From Bacteroidota bacterium (lineage in GTDB: Bacteria > Bacteroidota > Bacteroidia > Flavobacteriales_D > Crocinitomicaceae), in contig VGMY01000002.1 of the NCBI GenBank assembly GCA_016866255.1, positions 1-64,000 of the forward strand: a stretch of 64,000 nucleotides of DNA. Reading direction: 5' to 3'. The notes below the pieces were generated by a model, which saw only the letters and a list, made by a program, of their open reading frames with translations, was not told the DNA's origin and made no database searches. Both the position numbers and the translations under genes were made by a program. How positions within the stretch are numbered: the stretch's first letter is position 1; every line of letters begins with the position of its first letter. Shown piece by piece: positions 37,447 to 48,416 of the stretch.

Positions 37447-39713
37447 TACTCGATTAAGAAACTTTTTTGAGCAGTTCCAAAGGGAGTTTGAACGGTAAGT
37501 AGGTATTTTCCAATGTTAAGCTGAGCCCCGTCAAGAATGAGTACCGGTAACTCAAGGTTCGACGCTTCCATGATCACTCGCCCGCTAAGATCACAAACCT
37601 TATAAGCGGTTATGGTCGTGTTGTTCACCTGCGCATAGACTTGGTTTCGGCTGGGTACCGGAAACACGGAGAAATTAGCTGCCAATTGTTCTTCCATACC
37701 TACGTTGCAATTTTCTGCCAAATAACTCATGTTGGCAAAGTTCACATGGCATACGAATTCTGCGGAATCAATGTAAGGATTTCGGTTCCCTTGAACGCTG
37801 AAGATGTACTCTTGACGTGCTATTTCATAGGAATCCGGTGGGTCGTTGAAGTGCCAGTTTTTTAAAGATTCTTGATCCTGGTAGGCAGGAAAACTCCAGT
37901 TCAATCCCCCTTGGCCATTATAGCAGGTTGCTTCATAAAAAATGGAGCGCGCGGCATTTCCTTTTTGCGCGTCTCTGGGTTCGTAACACATTTGGTTTCC
38001 GTTATAACCAACGCTTCCTTCTAAAAAACTAAAAAGTACATTTCCGGTGATATCCAATAGGGGTAAGTTGCTGCGATAGGAGTTAGCATTGGCAAAATTC
38101 GTAGGGTAGAGATTATGTTGGTCAGTATATTCGGGTTGCTCAGGGTCATTGCAAGGGAAAGACGCCATCCAAGAATGGCAAAAGGAGTGTTCTCTTGAGT
38201 AACCAGTGGCAGTCCAATCAAAAGGATCGCTGAAAACTTTATTTTCTCCGGTGTAAACGCACGTTACGTAGGACTGTCCGTTGGTGGTGTCGCTCACTTC
38301 AAACTGATTCATGATCGTCTGTTTATAGTTAAAATAACTGATGAATGTATGCGGATTTATAAGAGCAGATAAATTGCTTAGGAAGGTGGGGATCTGGGAA
38401 TTAATACCGCTGTAATAATTACCAACATTCAAGCCCGTAGTTGTCGTATTACCCGTTGCCGGGCTGGTCGTTTTGTAATTCTCAAATCCTGCAGGTCCGT
38501 TGAATGCAAAAACCGCAAAATAGTAGGGTTGATTGGCGCGTACGCCCCGAGGCACAAAGTTGGTTGAACTTCCTGAGTAGGCAACTTTCGCATTTCCAAG
38601 AAGGTCACCTCTGAGGTACGTTGTTCCGTCTAAAGGAGTTCCTGAAACAGGTGCGGTTTTTGACCATAACACCAAGTATTTTTCTGCCCCGTTGCCGGCG
38701 GTGTATGAACCTGTCAAGGTGTAGGCTTGAACATTTGAGAAGGCAAGATTTGCTGCATTAGTGATTGGTTCAGTCGCTAGATTGTCTAATCCGACCGCTA
38801 ATAAATTAATGATATATGGGTTTTCATCGCTGTCGTTATTGGCAATGGATAGCGTAGCCGTACGAGTTCCATTACCCGTTGGAGTAAATGTAAGGGTAAA
38901 ATTCTCTGTTCCAAGACCTGCAACCGTAGTGGCATTCAGGTTGGTGGTGTAATCGGAAGCATTCGCTCCTGTAAGGGATGTTCCAGACACCGTAAGCGAT
39001 TGCACTCCGCTGTTTTCGATGGTGATTACATTGTTAGCGGTATTTCCAACAACATACGTTGTATTATTCAATGCGGTGGTTCCGTTGATTTTGACATTGA
39101 TTTCTCGAACGGGCGCAACGTAAGGAACGATGTCCGCTAAACTTCGCGGAACGACTTGATAGTTCGCGTTGAATTGTCCCATTAACCCAGTAATCGAAAC
39201 CGGTCCAACGGGAATGGGCGTTCCGTCGATATTGGTGGATGCGTTAATCCGAACGTCCAAGGTATTAGCACCGTTGGTGATTTGCACCGTGCTGTTCCCT
39301 ACTGCAAAATTACCGGTTTGAACAAAGATAACGTTCTCAATTCGGATAAGTTGGGATTCCAACGCTTCACCCGCGCTGGTAATCGGTATTACTTGAGGTA
39401 CGTTTGGAGTAACAGGTCCATGATCGGTAAAACTGTTGGTCGGCGATAATTCCAATAATCCACTGAAATCAAACAAAACTCCCGTGGCGGTAATGGAATC
39501 TCCGGTGGTTAAACTGCTCAAATTATTTCCGTAGCAGGCAATTCCCGCAGTTTCGTCTTGCAGGTAGCGTATAATACCGAGTTCAGAACCGTTTGAAACT
39601 ACTCCTCTTACGGTTACCGTTGCTCCAATCGACATACTGCGAACCTGTTGAATTGTTTGTGCCTGAAAATATAGGATAAATACAATAGAAAAAAGTGTAA
39701 TAATTTGTTTCAT
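37446..39713 (-). CDS. Secreted endonuclease I family protein with N-terminal OB-like and choice-of-anchor-like regions and T9SS tail
   Basis: YSREHSFCHSWMASFP...YTDQHNLYPTNFANANSYRSNLPL nuclease core; C-terminal FSVFPVPSRNQVYAQ...KSFLIE. Confidence 0.85.
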   Translation of the reverse strand: MKQIITLFSIVFILYFQAQTIQQVRSMSIGATVTVRGVVSNGSELGIIRYLQDETAGIACYGNNLSSLTTGDSITATGVLFDFSGLLELSPTNSFTDHGPVTPNVPQVIPITSAGEALESQLIRIENVIFVQTGNFAVGNSTVQITNGANTLDVRINASTNIDGTPIPVGPVSITGLMGQFNANYQVVPRSLADIVPYVAPVREINVKINGTTALNNTTYVVGNTANNVITIENSGVQSLTVSGTSLTGANASDYTTNLNATTVAGLGTENFTLTFTPTGNGTRTATLSIANNDSDENPYIINLLAVGLDNLATEPITNAANLAFSNVQAYTLTGSYTAGNGAEKYLVLWSKTAPVSGTPLDGTTYLRGDLLGNAKVAYSGSSTNFVPRGVRANQPYYFAVFAFNGPAGFENYKTTSPATGNTTTTGLNVGNYYSGINSQIPTFLSNLSALINPHTFISYFNYKQTIMNQFEVSDTTNGQSYVTCVYTGENKVFSDPFDWTATGYSREHSFCHSWMASFPCNDPEQPEYTDQHNLYPTNFANANSYRSNLPLLDITGNVLFSFLEGSVGYNGNQMCYEPRDAQKGNAARSIFYEATCYNGQGGLNWSFPAYQDQESLKNWHFNDPPDSYEIARQEYIFSVQGNRNPYIDSAEFVCHVNFANMSYLAENCNVGMEEQLAANFSVFPVPSRNQVYAQVNNTTITAYKVCDLSGRVIMEASNLELPVLILDGAQLNIGKYLLTVQTPFGTAQKSFLIE

Positions 39714-39715
39714 AC

Positions 39716-42460
39716 TTAAAATTGATAAGATAAAGATACATTAAATCGGAACCCCTGGCCGAACATAACCGCAGCGGAGGTAGCATCAAAGTTTTGATTA
39801 CTACCGTTGTTGTTATTCGTGGCATCGGCGATAAACACCGTGTTCAGTAAATTAATCACGTTGGCGGAAAGGTTTAAGGCGTCTTCGCCAATTTTGAACC
39901 GGTATCCAGCATAGAAATTAACAAGGTAATATGAAGGCATCATCCAAGATTGTCTTCCTCCGTTAGCTCCTTGCAGCGAGAATGGATTGAAGTCGGAAAA
40001 ATAGCGGTCGAAATACTGAAACTGACCTTTGAAATACAGGTTTTTAATGGGCTCATACCTCACCGTTGCCGATAGCGCCGTTTGCGCAGCATCGCCTACG
40101 CCAACTCCTTCAGCATTGAACGTGTATTCCAACGAATCGTATTGTGGAATGATGATGGTTTTAGAAGAATTCCAAAACCAGTCTCCCATGGAAAACATGA
40201 ATTCGGTGGAGACTTTTTTGTCAATTTCCCAGGCGATATCAATTTCTCCTCCCATGTGGATGGCGTCCATTCCGTTGATATTTACACGAATGGTTTCCGT
40301 AGGATCATTTGGATCCGGAACGGCTACACCGTATGGAAAAGGTTTGTTCTTCCAGTTGGTAAGATATCCGTTAAGGTTGATACCGAAATTTCGAGCTGCG
40401 TATGAAAAACCTTGTTCAAATGCTAGGATTTTCTCGTTGTTAATCACCCCAAAAAACTTGTTGTAATTATTATCAATTACATTGGAAAACATCGGAGTAC
40501 GGTTCAAATAACCTATGTTTAAAAATACACTCGCATAATCGCTGAACTTGACGCATACTCCCTCTTTAATGGTAAAACCAGGAATGTACTTCCAGGGGGT
40601 TTTTACGTAATCTACGCCCTCAGAATAGCTGTGGTAGGTTTGACCGTTATAGGTAATCGTATCGCCAAATCCAAATTGCAGAACGGTATCTCCAAGATTT
40701 AGTTCGCGTTTTTGGAAATAGTCAATTCCTTGATAACCATTTCCGATCCCTGTCAGGTTGACAAAGGCACTTACGGTTTTGGACTCATAGGAAACTTGAG
40801 AAAATGCCCCTAACCAAGATACCAAGCCATCGCGGTTTGCGTTGAACAGATTCTTCGCGATTTTATCGCCCACACGCTTCATAGGACTTGCCGCATTTTT
40901 ATCCGATAAATCTACATAGTAGTCGCCCCCTAATAAATCCTTCACTTCCTGGTAATGTGAACCGCGGTAATAACGTGCGTCTAATCCGGCAGAAAACTCG
41001 AATCCTTTCTTGACCTCATAATTCACTTGCCCTAAATAACCTACCCAAAAGTGGTTGTTCACGCTGGATAACAGGATTTGCGAACTTTTAATTTCGGTAG
41101 GAGAATATTGAGCGTCAATGTTGGGGGTACCAAATAGCGGGTTGTATTGGTTAAAATAAGTCATGGTGTCCCAATCGATCAAATTGTTGGAATCTCGAAT
41201 GATCGCGGATGAATTGAATAATGCCGTTCCTCCACCACGTCCAATGGAGGCATAGGCAAGGTTCGAAATGGACAAATGCTTATTGACTTTCCAAAAATCT
41301 TTCAGCGTGAATTGCGGTTTATTGTAATAGTTTAAACGCTCAGAAACGACCTCTTGCTTTCCGTTAACGGTTCTATAACCCCAATGTTGGTTGTAGCGTA
41401 AGCCCATATCGTTGAACATTGCATTCGTGTCGATCGTGGCTCCATTGTTCCGTGCTTCTTCCTCACTCCAATATTGGATAGGTTGGCGAAACGACCGCTG
41501 TCCGTGTTGTTGAGGAGCAGCAAAAGCGGAAAGTGTGAGTAAATGTTGTTCAAATTGTTTCGACACTTTCAGATAACCGAAAAATCCTTGGCTAGGGGTT
41601 CCTTCCACCCATCCTGTTGCTTGTTTGTAGGAGAGTGCCGCGGTCAGTCCCCAACCTCCCGTCAAAATACCTGTATTGTAAGATGCAGTTGTTCGCATGA
41701 GGTTTCCTGTACCATACTCCTGCTTTATCGTACCGCCTCGTTTGTTTCCGATACCTTGAGTGATTATGTTAAGTGTCCCGCCAATTGATGGCATAGCAAT
41801 TTTTGTGGCACCCAATCCCCGCTGGACTTGCATGGTGGCTGTAATTGCGTCTAAACCAAACCAATTGGACCAATAAACCCAACCGTTTTCCATGTCGTTT
41901 ACAGGCACTCCGTCGATCATTACCCCCACATTTCGTTGATCGAAGCCCCGAACATTGATGCGCGCATCGCCGTCGCCTCCACCCGATTGGGTGGCGTAAA
42001 CCCCCGCAGTCCCATTAAGCAACATAGGTAAATCGCGTGAGCCCAACTCTTCTTGAATTTTTTGGGTACTGATCTTCGTGACCGCTATGGGGACGGGGCC
42101 ATCTTTTACGACATTCCCTATCACTCTGACTTCGTCAAATTCCAAACTGCCGGCCATGTTGATGTTCAGGATGAGTTCCGATTGATTCAATTTAAAGTCT
42201 CTTATTACCGTATCGAATGAAACCATCGTAACGGTTATGCGATAGTCGCCGAAAGGCAGGTTTTGTATGCTGTAGAATCCGTTAATTTCGGAGAGCAATC
42301 GATTCACTACGGCCCCCGAAGTTCTCAATTTGACCTCTATTTTGGCCCCTCCAACAGATTGTCCCGTAGCTCCTTCAGAAATTATCCCGCTAACTTGACC
42401 TTGTTGAGCGAACCAAATAGGACACAGCGAGCATGCGAAAAGGAGAATGTAAACACGCAT
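39716..42460 (-). CDS. TonB-dependent receptor
   Basis: Carboxypeptidase-like N-terminus, plug domain (LLNGTAGVYATQSGGGDGDARINVRGFDQRNVGVMIDGVPVNDMENGWVYW), C-terminal aromatic FNVSLSYQF. Confidence 0.93.
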   Translation of the reverse strand: MRVYILLFACSLCPIWFAQQGQVSGIISEGATGQSVGGAKIEVKLRTSGAVVNRLLSEINGFYSIQNLPFGDYRITVTMVSFDTVIRDFKLNQSELILNINMAGSLEFDEVRVIGNVVKDGPVPIAVTKISTQKIQEELGSRDLPMLLNGTAGVYATQSGGGDGDARINVRGFDQRNVGVMIDGVPVNDMENGWVYWSNWFGLDAITATMQVQRGLGATKIAMPSIGGTLNIITQGIGNKRGGTIKQEYGTGNLMRTTASYNTGILTGGWGLTAALSYKQATGWVEGTPSQGFFGYLKVSKQFEQHLLTLSAFAAPQQHGQRSFRQPIQYWSEEEARNNGATIDTNAMFNDMGLRYNQHWGYRTVNGKQEVVSERLNYYNKPQFTLKDFWKVNKHLSISNLAYASIGRGGGTALFNSSAIIRDSNNLIDWDTMTYFNQYNPLFGTPNIDAQYSPTEIKSSQILLSSVNNHFWVGYLGQVNYEVKKGFEFSAGLDARYYRGSHYQEVKDLLGGDYYVDLSDKNAASPMKRVGDKIAKNLFNANRDGLVSWLGAFSQVSYESKTVSAFVNLTGIGNGYQGIDYFQKRELNLGDTVLQFGFGDTITYNGQTYHSYSEGVDYVKTPWKYIPGFTIKEGVCVKFSDYASVFLNIGYLNRTPMFSNVIDNNYNKFFGVINNEKILAFEQGFSYAARNFGINLNGYLTNWKNKPFPYGVAVPDPNDPTETIRVNINGMDAIHMGGEIDIAWEIDKKVSTEFMFSMGDWFWNSSKTIIIPQYDSLEYTFNAEGVGVGDAAQTALSATVRYEPIKNLYFKGQFQYFDRYFSDFNPFSLQGANGGRQSWMMPSYYLVNFYAGYRFKIGEDALNLSANVINLLNTVFIADATNNNNGSNQNFDATSAAVMFGQGFRFNVSLSYQF

Positions 42461-42493
42461 TGCGTCAATACCAATGTTGAATAAACGGTGAGT

Positions 42494-43552
42494 TTATCGG
42501 ATAATTATTTTTCGAGTATCAGTTCGCCCTTCCTTCGTAAATATTTTTACAAAATACACACCTTTGGGTTCGTTAATTTCCAAGGTAATGAGTTTTTGTT
42601 TTTGAACCTCTCTGCTCATAATAACTTGGCCGAAAATATCCAAAACCTGCAGTTTTTTTATTGCTGTAGCGTTGTTAATATAGAAGGTTCCGCCAGATGG
42701 ATTCGGATAAATCGAGTAAGCCAACTCATCCATGTCATTTATCGATGCAGGATTACATTGACAATCGTGTGTTCCCAGTGAATTCCAGTTTCCGTCTAAG
42801 ATTGGGTTTCCGCTGTTGCCAAGTACTGGGTTTCCGTTTTGATCTAATCGAACAATTACTGCAGGAATGGTATCCCACTCTAATAAGGGATCAAAGAAGG
42901 CAACTTGATTAGTAACCCCTTTTTGAATGCTTACCTTACGAATCATGGAATGGTCCTTCGTTACCAACACACCCTGCCCGTTGTTGTAGGGAAAGGTGGT
43001 AGACCAAGCGCCGTCGTTACCGGCGGAGGAACCCGAGGAGTTGGCGGGATTTTCACCAATTTTTCCAAAGATATCCACCAAGGCAAAGCCCGGGATATTG
43101 GCGGGGCTTATAACAGTGGCCCCATTAGCGGGAAGTGTTCCCTTGGCAAGGACGACAACGTCATTTCCATTCCAATAGAAGGCATTTGAGGTATTGTACA
43201 CTGGGCAATAGAAGCCATCAGCTCGCGCCTGCAGGGAGTCCCAAATTGGGGCTTCCTGACCTGTTCCACTGGAATCAAGTTTTTCCAAAACAGCGACATA
43301 AACACCGTATGGTTCAACTGAACCGGACAACTGTACGGAGTTTACCACAGTTGCCGACGAGGCGCCGTTTGCATATCGAACTACAAAATAGCCGCTCAAA
43401 TTTACTGCTTGGTTCGTTGGATTATAAATTTCAAGGGCTTTGTTGTTCGACCATCCTTCAACGTATTCTGAAATGAACAGTTCAGAACAATTGCTCTGAG
43501 CCAATGCAACGCAAGACGAAATAAATAAACTTAACGTAACAAAATGTTTCAT
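42494..43552 (-). CDS. Lamin-tail-domain (LTD) secreted protein with T9SS tail
   Basis: ELFISEYVEGWSNNKALEIYNPTNQAVNLSGYFVVRYANG; C-terminal YSIYPNPSGGTFYI...RKIIIR. Confidence 0.85.
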   Translation of the reverse strand: MKHFVTLSLFISSCVALAQSNCSELFISEYVEGWSNNKALEIYNPTNQAVNLSGYFVVRYANGASSATVVNSVQLSGSVEPYGVYVAVLEKLDSSGTGQEAPIWDSLQARADGFYCPVYNTSNAFYWNGNDVVVLAKGTLPANGATVISPANIPGFALVDIFGKIGENPANSSGSSAGNDGAWSTTFPYNNGQGVLVTKDHSMIRKVSIQKGVTNQVAFFDPLLEWDTIPAVIVRLDQNGNPVLGNSGNPILDGNWNSLGTHDCQCNPASINDMDELAYSIYPNPSGGTFYINNATAIKKLQVLDIFGQVIMSREVQKQKLITLEINEPKGVYFVKIFTKEGRTDTRKIIIR

Positions 43553-43645
43553 AATCGATATTTTTTACAAAGGTAACTCGATTTTACTTATTGAAGGCCA
43601 TTTGACAAGGTTACCTTTCTATTAATTTTAACAATCTCACTAAAA

Positions 43646-45835
43646 ATGCTATTTTCGAAGGAAAAATTTGCCATGCATTACCTTCATATTATTGCATTTG
43701 TGTTAATCTCTTTACCCATATTCCCACAAGAGATTACGGTGGAAAAAATTTGGAAAAAATATGAATACCGTTCGTTGGGAGTAGACGGTTTTAATACCCT
43801 TCAAGACGGAGATCGAACTACGCAATTGGATGCGGAAGGAAACTTAATGCTCTCCTACATTTCCAAGCCTAACGAAGCCCCAACACACCTCATTGCAGCA
43901 AGAGAGTTAACCTATCGTGGAAAAATAGTGAATATTGAGGATTACAGTTTCGATGAATCAGAGCGCAAAGTCCTTATTAAAACATCCATTGCCCCCGTTT
44001 ACCGCAGAAGTTATAACGCTGTATATTTTCTCTACGATTTAGATACTCGGTTCCTAGAACCTTTGTCCGAAACATTGAGCCCTCAAACCCTCGCGGAATA
44101 TTCGCCCGACGGAAAAAAGGTATCTTTCATTTTCAAAAACGATCTCTATGTTAAAGATCTTTCAAGCCATAAAATCACCCAAATTACGACCGACGGAAAA
44201 CGCAACAAAGTCATCAACGGCACCACGGATTGGGTATATGAGGAGGAATTTTCGGTTACAAAAGCCTACAGTTGGTCGTCGGACTCTAAATATCTGGCGT
44301 TTTTGAAGTTCGTTGAAAAGCGGGTTCAGGAATTCGGTATTGACTTTTTTGGTGAATTATATCCAACCCGTTACGAATACAAATATCCCAAAGCAGGAGA
44401 AGAAAATTCGAAGGTTACAGCCCATTGGGTCAACATTTCTACTCCCCAAAAAATTAACTCCTTAGAAATTGGGGATTATGAGTACATCCCTCGCATTCAA
44501 TGGTCTAACATTTCCAACCGTTTGCTCCTTCAAACCATGAACCGTCATCAAGATAGCCTCAAATATCATATGGTCGATTTTAGCGGAAAAAAACCGCTTC
44601 ATTCGATTCTTTTTACCGATGTTAGCTCAACCTATGTGGATGTCAACGAATGCTTGCATTTTATGCCCAACGGTGAAGGGTTTTTCTTTACCTCCGAAAA
44701 ATCAGGGTACAATCAATTGTATGCGCTGGATTATTCTGGCAAACTTAACCCCGTCACCAGCGGTGAATTGGACTTGATCGATGCCTATGGGGTGAGTCAA
44801 GATGGAACCAACTTTTATTTTACTCGCTCCGGACAGTCCGGTATTTCAAAAGTGCTTTGCCGCATGCATATCCCCTCAAAGGAAGTCCAGGTTTTATCCC
44901 CCTTGGAAGGTTGGACGGAGGCGAACTTTACCCAAGGAATGAAATATTATGTGGGCGTGTTTTCCGAAGCGAATACTCCTCCTGTTTATTCGCTGTTTGA
45001 CGGAGAAGGAAAGCTCATCAAACGGTTAGAGGATAATGCCGTGTTAGCGGCCAAATTATCGCCTCTGGGTTTGAGCAAGAAAACCTTCCAATCAATCGAG
45101 GTGAATGGCGTCACCTTAAATGCCTCAGTTATGTTACCCCCTGAATTTTCGAACAGCAATAAATATCCTCTTTATATGAACGTTTATGGAGGTCCTGGGC
45201 ATAATGAGGTGACCAACCAGTGGGATGGAAATGATTTTATGTACCATCAGTTATTGGCTTCTAAAGGATACATTGTGGTAAGTGTCGATCCACGAGGCAC
45301 ACAATACCGCGGGGCTGATTTTAAGAAAGCAACGTACCTTCAGTTGGGCAAATTGGAAGTGGAGGATTTCATAGGTGCAGCAAAATTTTTCCAAACCCTT
45401 CCGTATGTTGACGGGAGTCGGATTGGAATCATGGGGTGGAGTTACGGCGGGTTTATGTCTTCGTTGGCCATGACCAAGGGTGCAGAGGTCTTTAAAATGG
45501 GGATCGCGGTGGCTCCCGTAACGAACTGGAGGTATTACGACAACATTTATACGGAGCGCTTCATGCGAACACCGCAGGAGAATCCAAAGGGTTATGACGA
45601 TAATTCTCCAATCAACCATGTTGATCAAATGAAAGGTAAATACCTGTTGATTCACGGAATGGCAGACGATAACGTGCATTTTCAGAACAGTGCCGACATG
45701 GTTACGGCCTTAGTGAAAGCAAACAAACAATTTGACTTTTTTGCCTATCCGAATAAAAATCACGGTATTTATGGTGGAAACACACGAAATCACTTATTTT
45801 CCCTCATGTTCGAGTATATTTTGAGAAATTTGTGA
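43646..45835 (+). CDS. S9 prolyl oligopeptidase / DPP-IV-like peptidase
   Basis: GWSYGGFMSS nucleophile motif, MADDNVHFQN and NKNHGIYGG catalytic residues. Confidence 0.93.
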   Translation: MLFSKEKFAMHYLHIIAFVLISLPIFPQEITVEKIWKKYEYRSLGVDGFNTLQDGDRTTQLDAEGNLMLSYISKPNEAPTHLIAARELTYRGKIVNIEDYSFDESERKVLIKTSIAPVYRRSYNAVYFLYDLDTRFLEPLSETLSPQTLAEYSPDGKKVSFIFKNDLYVKDLSSHKITQITTDGKRNKVINGTTDWVYEEEFSVTKAYSWSSDSKYLAFLKFVEKRVQEFGIDFFGELYPTRYEYKYPKAGEENSKVTAHWVNISTPQKINSLEIGDYEYIPRIQWSNISNRLLLQTMNRHQDSLKYHMVDFSGKKPLHSILFTDVSSTYVDVNECLHFMPNGEGFFFTSEKSGYNQLYALDYSGKLNPVTSGELDLIDAYGVSQDGTNFYFTRSGQSGISKVLCRMHIPSKEVQVLSPLEGWTEANFTQGMKYYVGVFSEANTPPVYSLFDGEGKLIKRLEDNAVLAAKLSPLGLSKKTFQSIEVNGVTLNASVMLPPEFSNSNKYPLYMNVYGGPGHNEVTNQWDGNDFMYHQLLASKGYIVVSVDPRGTQYRGADFKKATYLQLGKLEVEDFIGAAKFFQTLPYVDGSRIGIMGWSYGGFMSSLAMTKGAEVFKMGIAVAPVTNWRYYDNIYTERFMRTPQENPKGYDDNSPINHVDQMKGKYLLIHGMADDNVHFQNSADMVTALVKANKQFDFFAYPNKNHGIYGGNTRNHLFSLMFEYILRNL

Positions 45836-45946
45836 TGCTTGACAGACTTACCCCATAAAAAAAGCCTTTTTGTCGGCTATTTTCGCAATTAAGATAAATT
45901 TCTTCACTAAATTAGGCGGTGGAAATTTTAACGAGAAAAACATCCT

Positions 45947-47233
45947 ATGAGCGAAACTGCCAAAATTGAATTAGATGGAAAAGTTTATGAACTGCCCATC
46001 GTTCGGGGAACTGAGAACGAGAAAGCCATTGATATTTCGAAATTGAGGGATTTATCGGGGTATATTACCCTTGATTCCGGGTACAAGAATACGGGCTCTA
46101 CCAAAAGTGCTATTACGTTTTTGGACGGTGAAGAAGGAATCTTGCTTTACCGGGGTTATCCAATAGAGCAATTGGCTGAAAAAGCTTCGTTTTTGGAAGT
46201 TTCTTACTTGCTCATTTATGGCAATTTACCCACTCAAATTGAATTGGAATCATTTGAAAACAGCATCAAAAAACACACCTTAGTTCACGAGGATATGAAA
46301 CGTTTTTTTGAGGCATATCCTGCAAAGGCGCATCCCATGGGCGTACTTTCATCCATGATTTCGTCGCTTTCCACGTTTTATCCGGAATCCTTGGATCCTA
46401 ATAGGAGTGCGGAAAAGAAGAACCTCACGGTTCACCGGTTGATTGCCAAATTACCTACCCTCGCCGCTTGGTCCTATAAAAACTCCACCAGTCATCCCTT
46501 CATGTACCCGAGAAATCAGTACGATTACGTAACCAACTTTTTGTACATGATGTTTTCCATGCCTACGGAGGATTACTCCGTAGATCCAGTGATTGTCTCG
46601 GCCCTAAATACTTTACTCATCCTACACGCCGATCACGAACAAAATTGTTCCACGTCAACGGTGAGAATGGTTGGTTCAGCGAATGCCAATCTTTACTCAT
46701 CGGTGGCTGCAGGAATCTCTGCACTATGGGGACCTTTGCACGGTGGAGCAAATCAAGAAGTCATTGAAATGTTGGAGCAGATCGTTTTGGATGGTGGAAA
46801 CGTAGATAAGTGGGTAGCAAAGGCGAAAGACAAGGAAGATCCTTTCCGGTTGATGGGCTTCGGTCACCGCGTTTATAAGAATTTCGATCCGCGAGCCACC
46901 ATCATTAAAAGGTCCTGCGATGAGGTATTGGAAAAGTTGGGCATTAACGATCCGCTGCTTGATGTTGCAAAGAAACTGGAGAAAGTTGCTTTGGAGGATG
47001 AGTATTTCAAGTCGAGAAGCTTGTATCCAAATGTTGACTTCTATTCAGGTATCATTTACAAGGCTATTGGAGTCCCTACGGAGATGTTTACCGTTATGTT
47101 TGCATTTGGGCGTCTCCCCGGTTGGATCGCTCAGTGGAAGGAAATGACCGAAAATAAAGAGCCCATTGGACGGCCAAGACAAGTTTACTTAGGTTCAACT
47201 TGCCGAAATTATGTCCCTATTGGCGATCGTTGA
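45947..47233 (+). CDS. gltA: Citrate synthase
   Basis: GEEGILLYRGYPIEQLAEK, HADHEQNCSTSTVRMVGS, GPLHGGANQEV, GFGHRVYKNFDPRA. Confidence 0.96.
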   Translation: MSETAKIELDGKVYELPIVRGTENEKAIDISKLRDLSGYITLDSGYKNTGSTKSAITFLDGEEGILLYRGYPIEQLAEKASFLEVSYLLIYGNLPTQIELESFENSIKKHTLVHEDMKRFFEAYPAKAHPMGVLSSMISSLSTFYPESLDPNRSAEKKNLTVHRLIAKLPTLAAWSYKNSTSHPFMYPRNQYDYVTNFLYMMFSMPTEDYSVDPVIVSALNTLLILHADHEQNCSTSTVRMVGSANANLYSSVAAGISALWGPLHGGANQEVIEMLEQIVLDGGNVDKWVAKAKDKEDPFRLMGFGHRVYKNFDPRATIIKRSCDEVLEKLGINDPLLDVAKKLEKVALEDEYFKSRSLYPNVDFYSGIIYKAIGVPTEMFTVMFAFGRLPGWIAQWKEMTENKEPIGRPRQVYLGSTCRNYVPIGDR

Positions 47234-48416
47234 TTGAGGAATCGTAAGTATCATAGCGGCGAAAACTGCAGCGAAGAGCTCCATTGAAGACTTCCATTTT
47301 TTGACTTGCTTTCAGACCAATTGCCTTGAATCCCTCAGCATTGTTGCTGATGATCCATATGGGGATTTCTTGCATGGTGTGTTTCATCCAGGTTCCCAGT
47401 TGTTGATAAAGTTCATCGTCTTCAAGCTGCATGCGTTCATCGTAGGGTGGGTTTGTTAGCATGAATTGGATGCCTTTTTTCTCGGTTATTTCTCGGAAAT
47501 CTTTGGAACTAACCTCAATAAAACGTCCAAAAGAAAAACCCCTGAGATTTCTTCTTGCTTTGATGACCATTTCATCGGAAATGTCCGATCCGCTTATTGA
47601 ACAAGGCAGGGACCTTACGATTCTAGGGGCATTATCGTAGATTTCTTCCCACAGGGTTCCATTAAAGTTGGCTAAATTTTTAAAGGCATAATGGGTTCGT
47701 TCTATGTTAGATGGAATACCTGTAGCCAAAAGAGCGGCCTCTATTAGGAAGGTACCTGAACCGCAAAACGGGTCGTAAAAGGCTTGCTTTCGGTTCCACC
47801 CTGAAAGCCGAATTAAAGACGCAGCCACCACTTCGTTGATGGGTGCAATTCCTGTAGAAGTTCGGTATCCTCGTTGAAAAAGCGGTAAACCGCTGGTGTT
47901 AACCGAAAGAACTCCCTCTCGATCGTTTAGGTAGAGGTCAATCACAATTTTTGGATGTTTGGTATCAATCGATGGCCGTTCTTTGTTGTATTCTCGAAAA
48001 TGGTCAACGATGCCGTCTTTAATGAGCAAAAAAGGATAATGGGTGTTGCGCACTCTTTGCGTTTGGATGGCTCCACGAACCACGAAAGTTTGCGACTCAT
48101 GAAACCAATTGGACCATTTCACGCTGAGCGAAGCATCGTACAAATCTTGTTCGCCTCGAAAGGCAAACCGCGTAATCTCAACTAAAACACTAATGGCGCA
48201 ACGGCTGTAGAGGTTGAGAAAGTAAACATCTTTCCATGTTCCGTTAAGAGAAACCGCCCGATTGCCAACTTGGCAATTGGTATAACCAAGTTCTACCAAT
48301 TCTTCCTTGAGCACTTCTTCGAAACCGTAGAAACATTTTAGGGTTATGGTGAAATTATTTTGGCTTTCTGTTCGCTCTTGGTTCATGGGCAAAAAATTGC
48401 GTGTATTTTTGTGCAA
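47217..48416 (-). CDS. THUMP-containing class I rRNA methyltransferase (RlmL N-terminal type)
   Basis: YDPFCGSGTFLIEAALLA, GSDISDEMVIKARRN, LTNPPYDERM. Converges with and overlaps the citrate synthase 3' end by 17 nt. Confidence 0.9.
   Translation of the reverse strand: MHKNTRNFLPMNQERTESQNNFTITLKCFYGFEEVLKEELVELGYTNCQVGNRAVSLNGTWKDVYFLNLYSRCAISVLVEITRFAFRGEQDLYDASLSVKWSNWFHESQTFVVRGAIQTQRVRNTHYPFLLIKDGIVDHFREYNKERPSIDTKHPKIVIDLYLNDREGVLSVNTSGLPLFQRGYRTSTGIAPINEVVAASLIRLSGWNRKQAFYDPFCGSGTFLIEAALLATGIPSNIERTHYAFKNLANFNGTLWEEIYDNAPRIVRSLPCSISGSDISDEMVIKARRNLRGFSFGRFIEVSSKDFREITEKKGIQFMLTNPPYDERMQLEDDELYQQLGTWMKHTMQEIPIWIISNNAEGFKAIGLKASQKMEVFNGALRCSFRRYDTYDSSINDRQ

Noticed and set aside
45251-45679. 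142-aa minus-strand ORF antisense to the S9 peptidase
   Set aside because: Lies over the catalytic core of the peptidase; shadow ORF.
45855-45885. Possible terminator hairpin after the S9 peptidase (AAAAAGCC-TTTTTGTC-GGCTATTTT)
   Set aside because: Stem is short and bulged; not strong enough to list as a feature.
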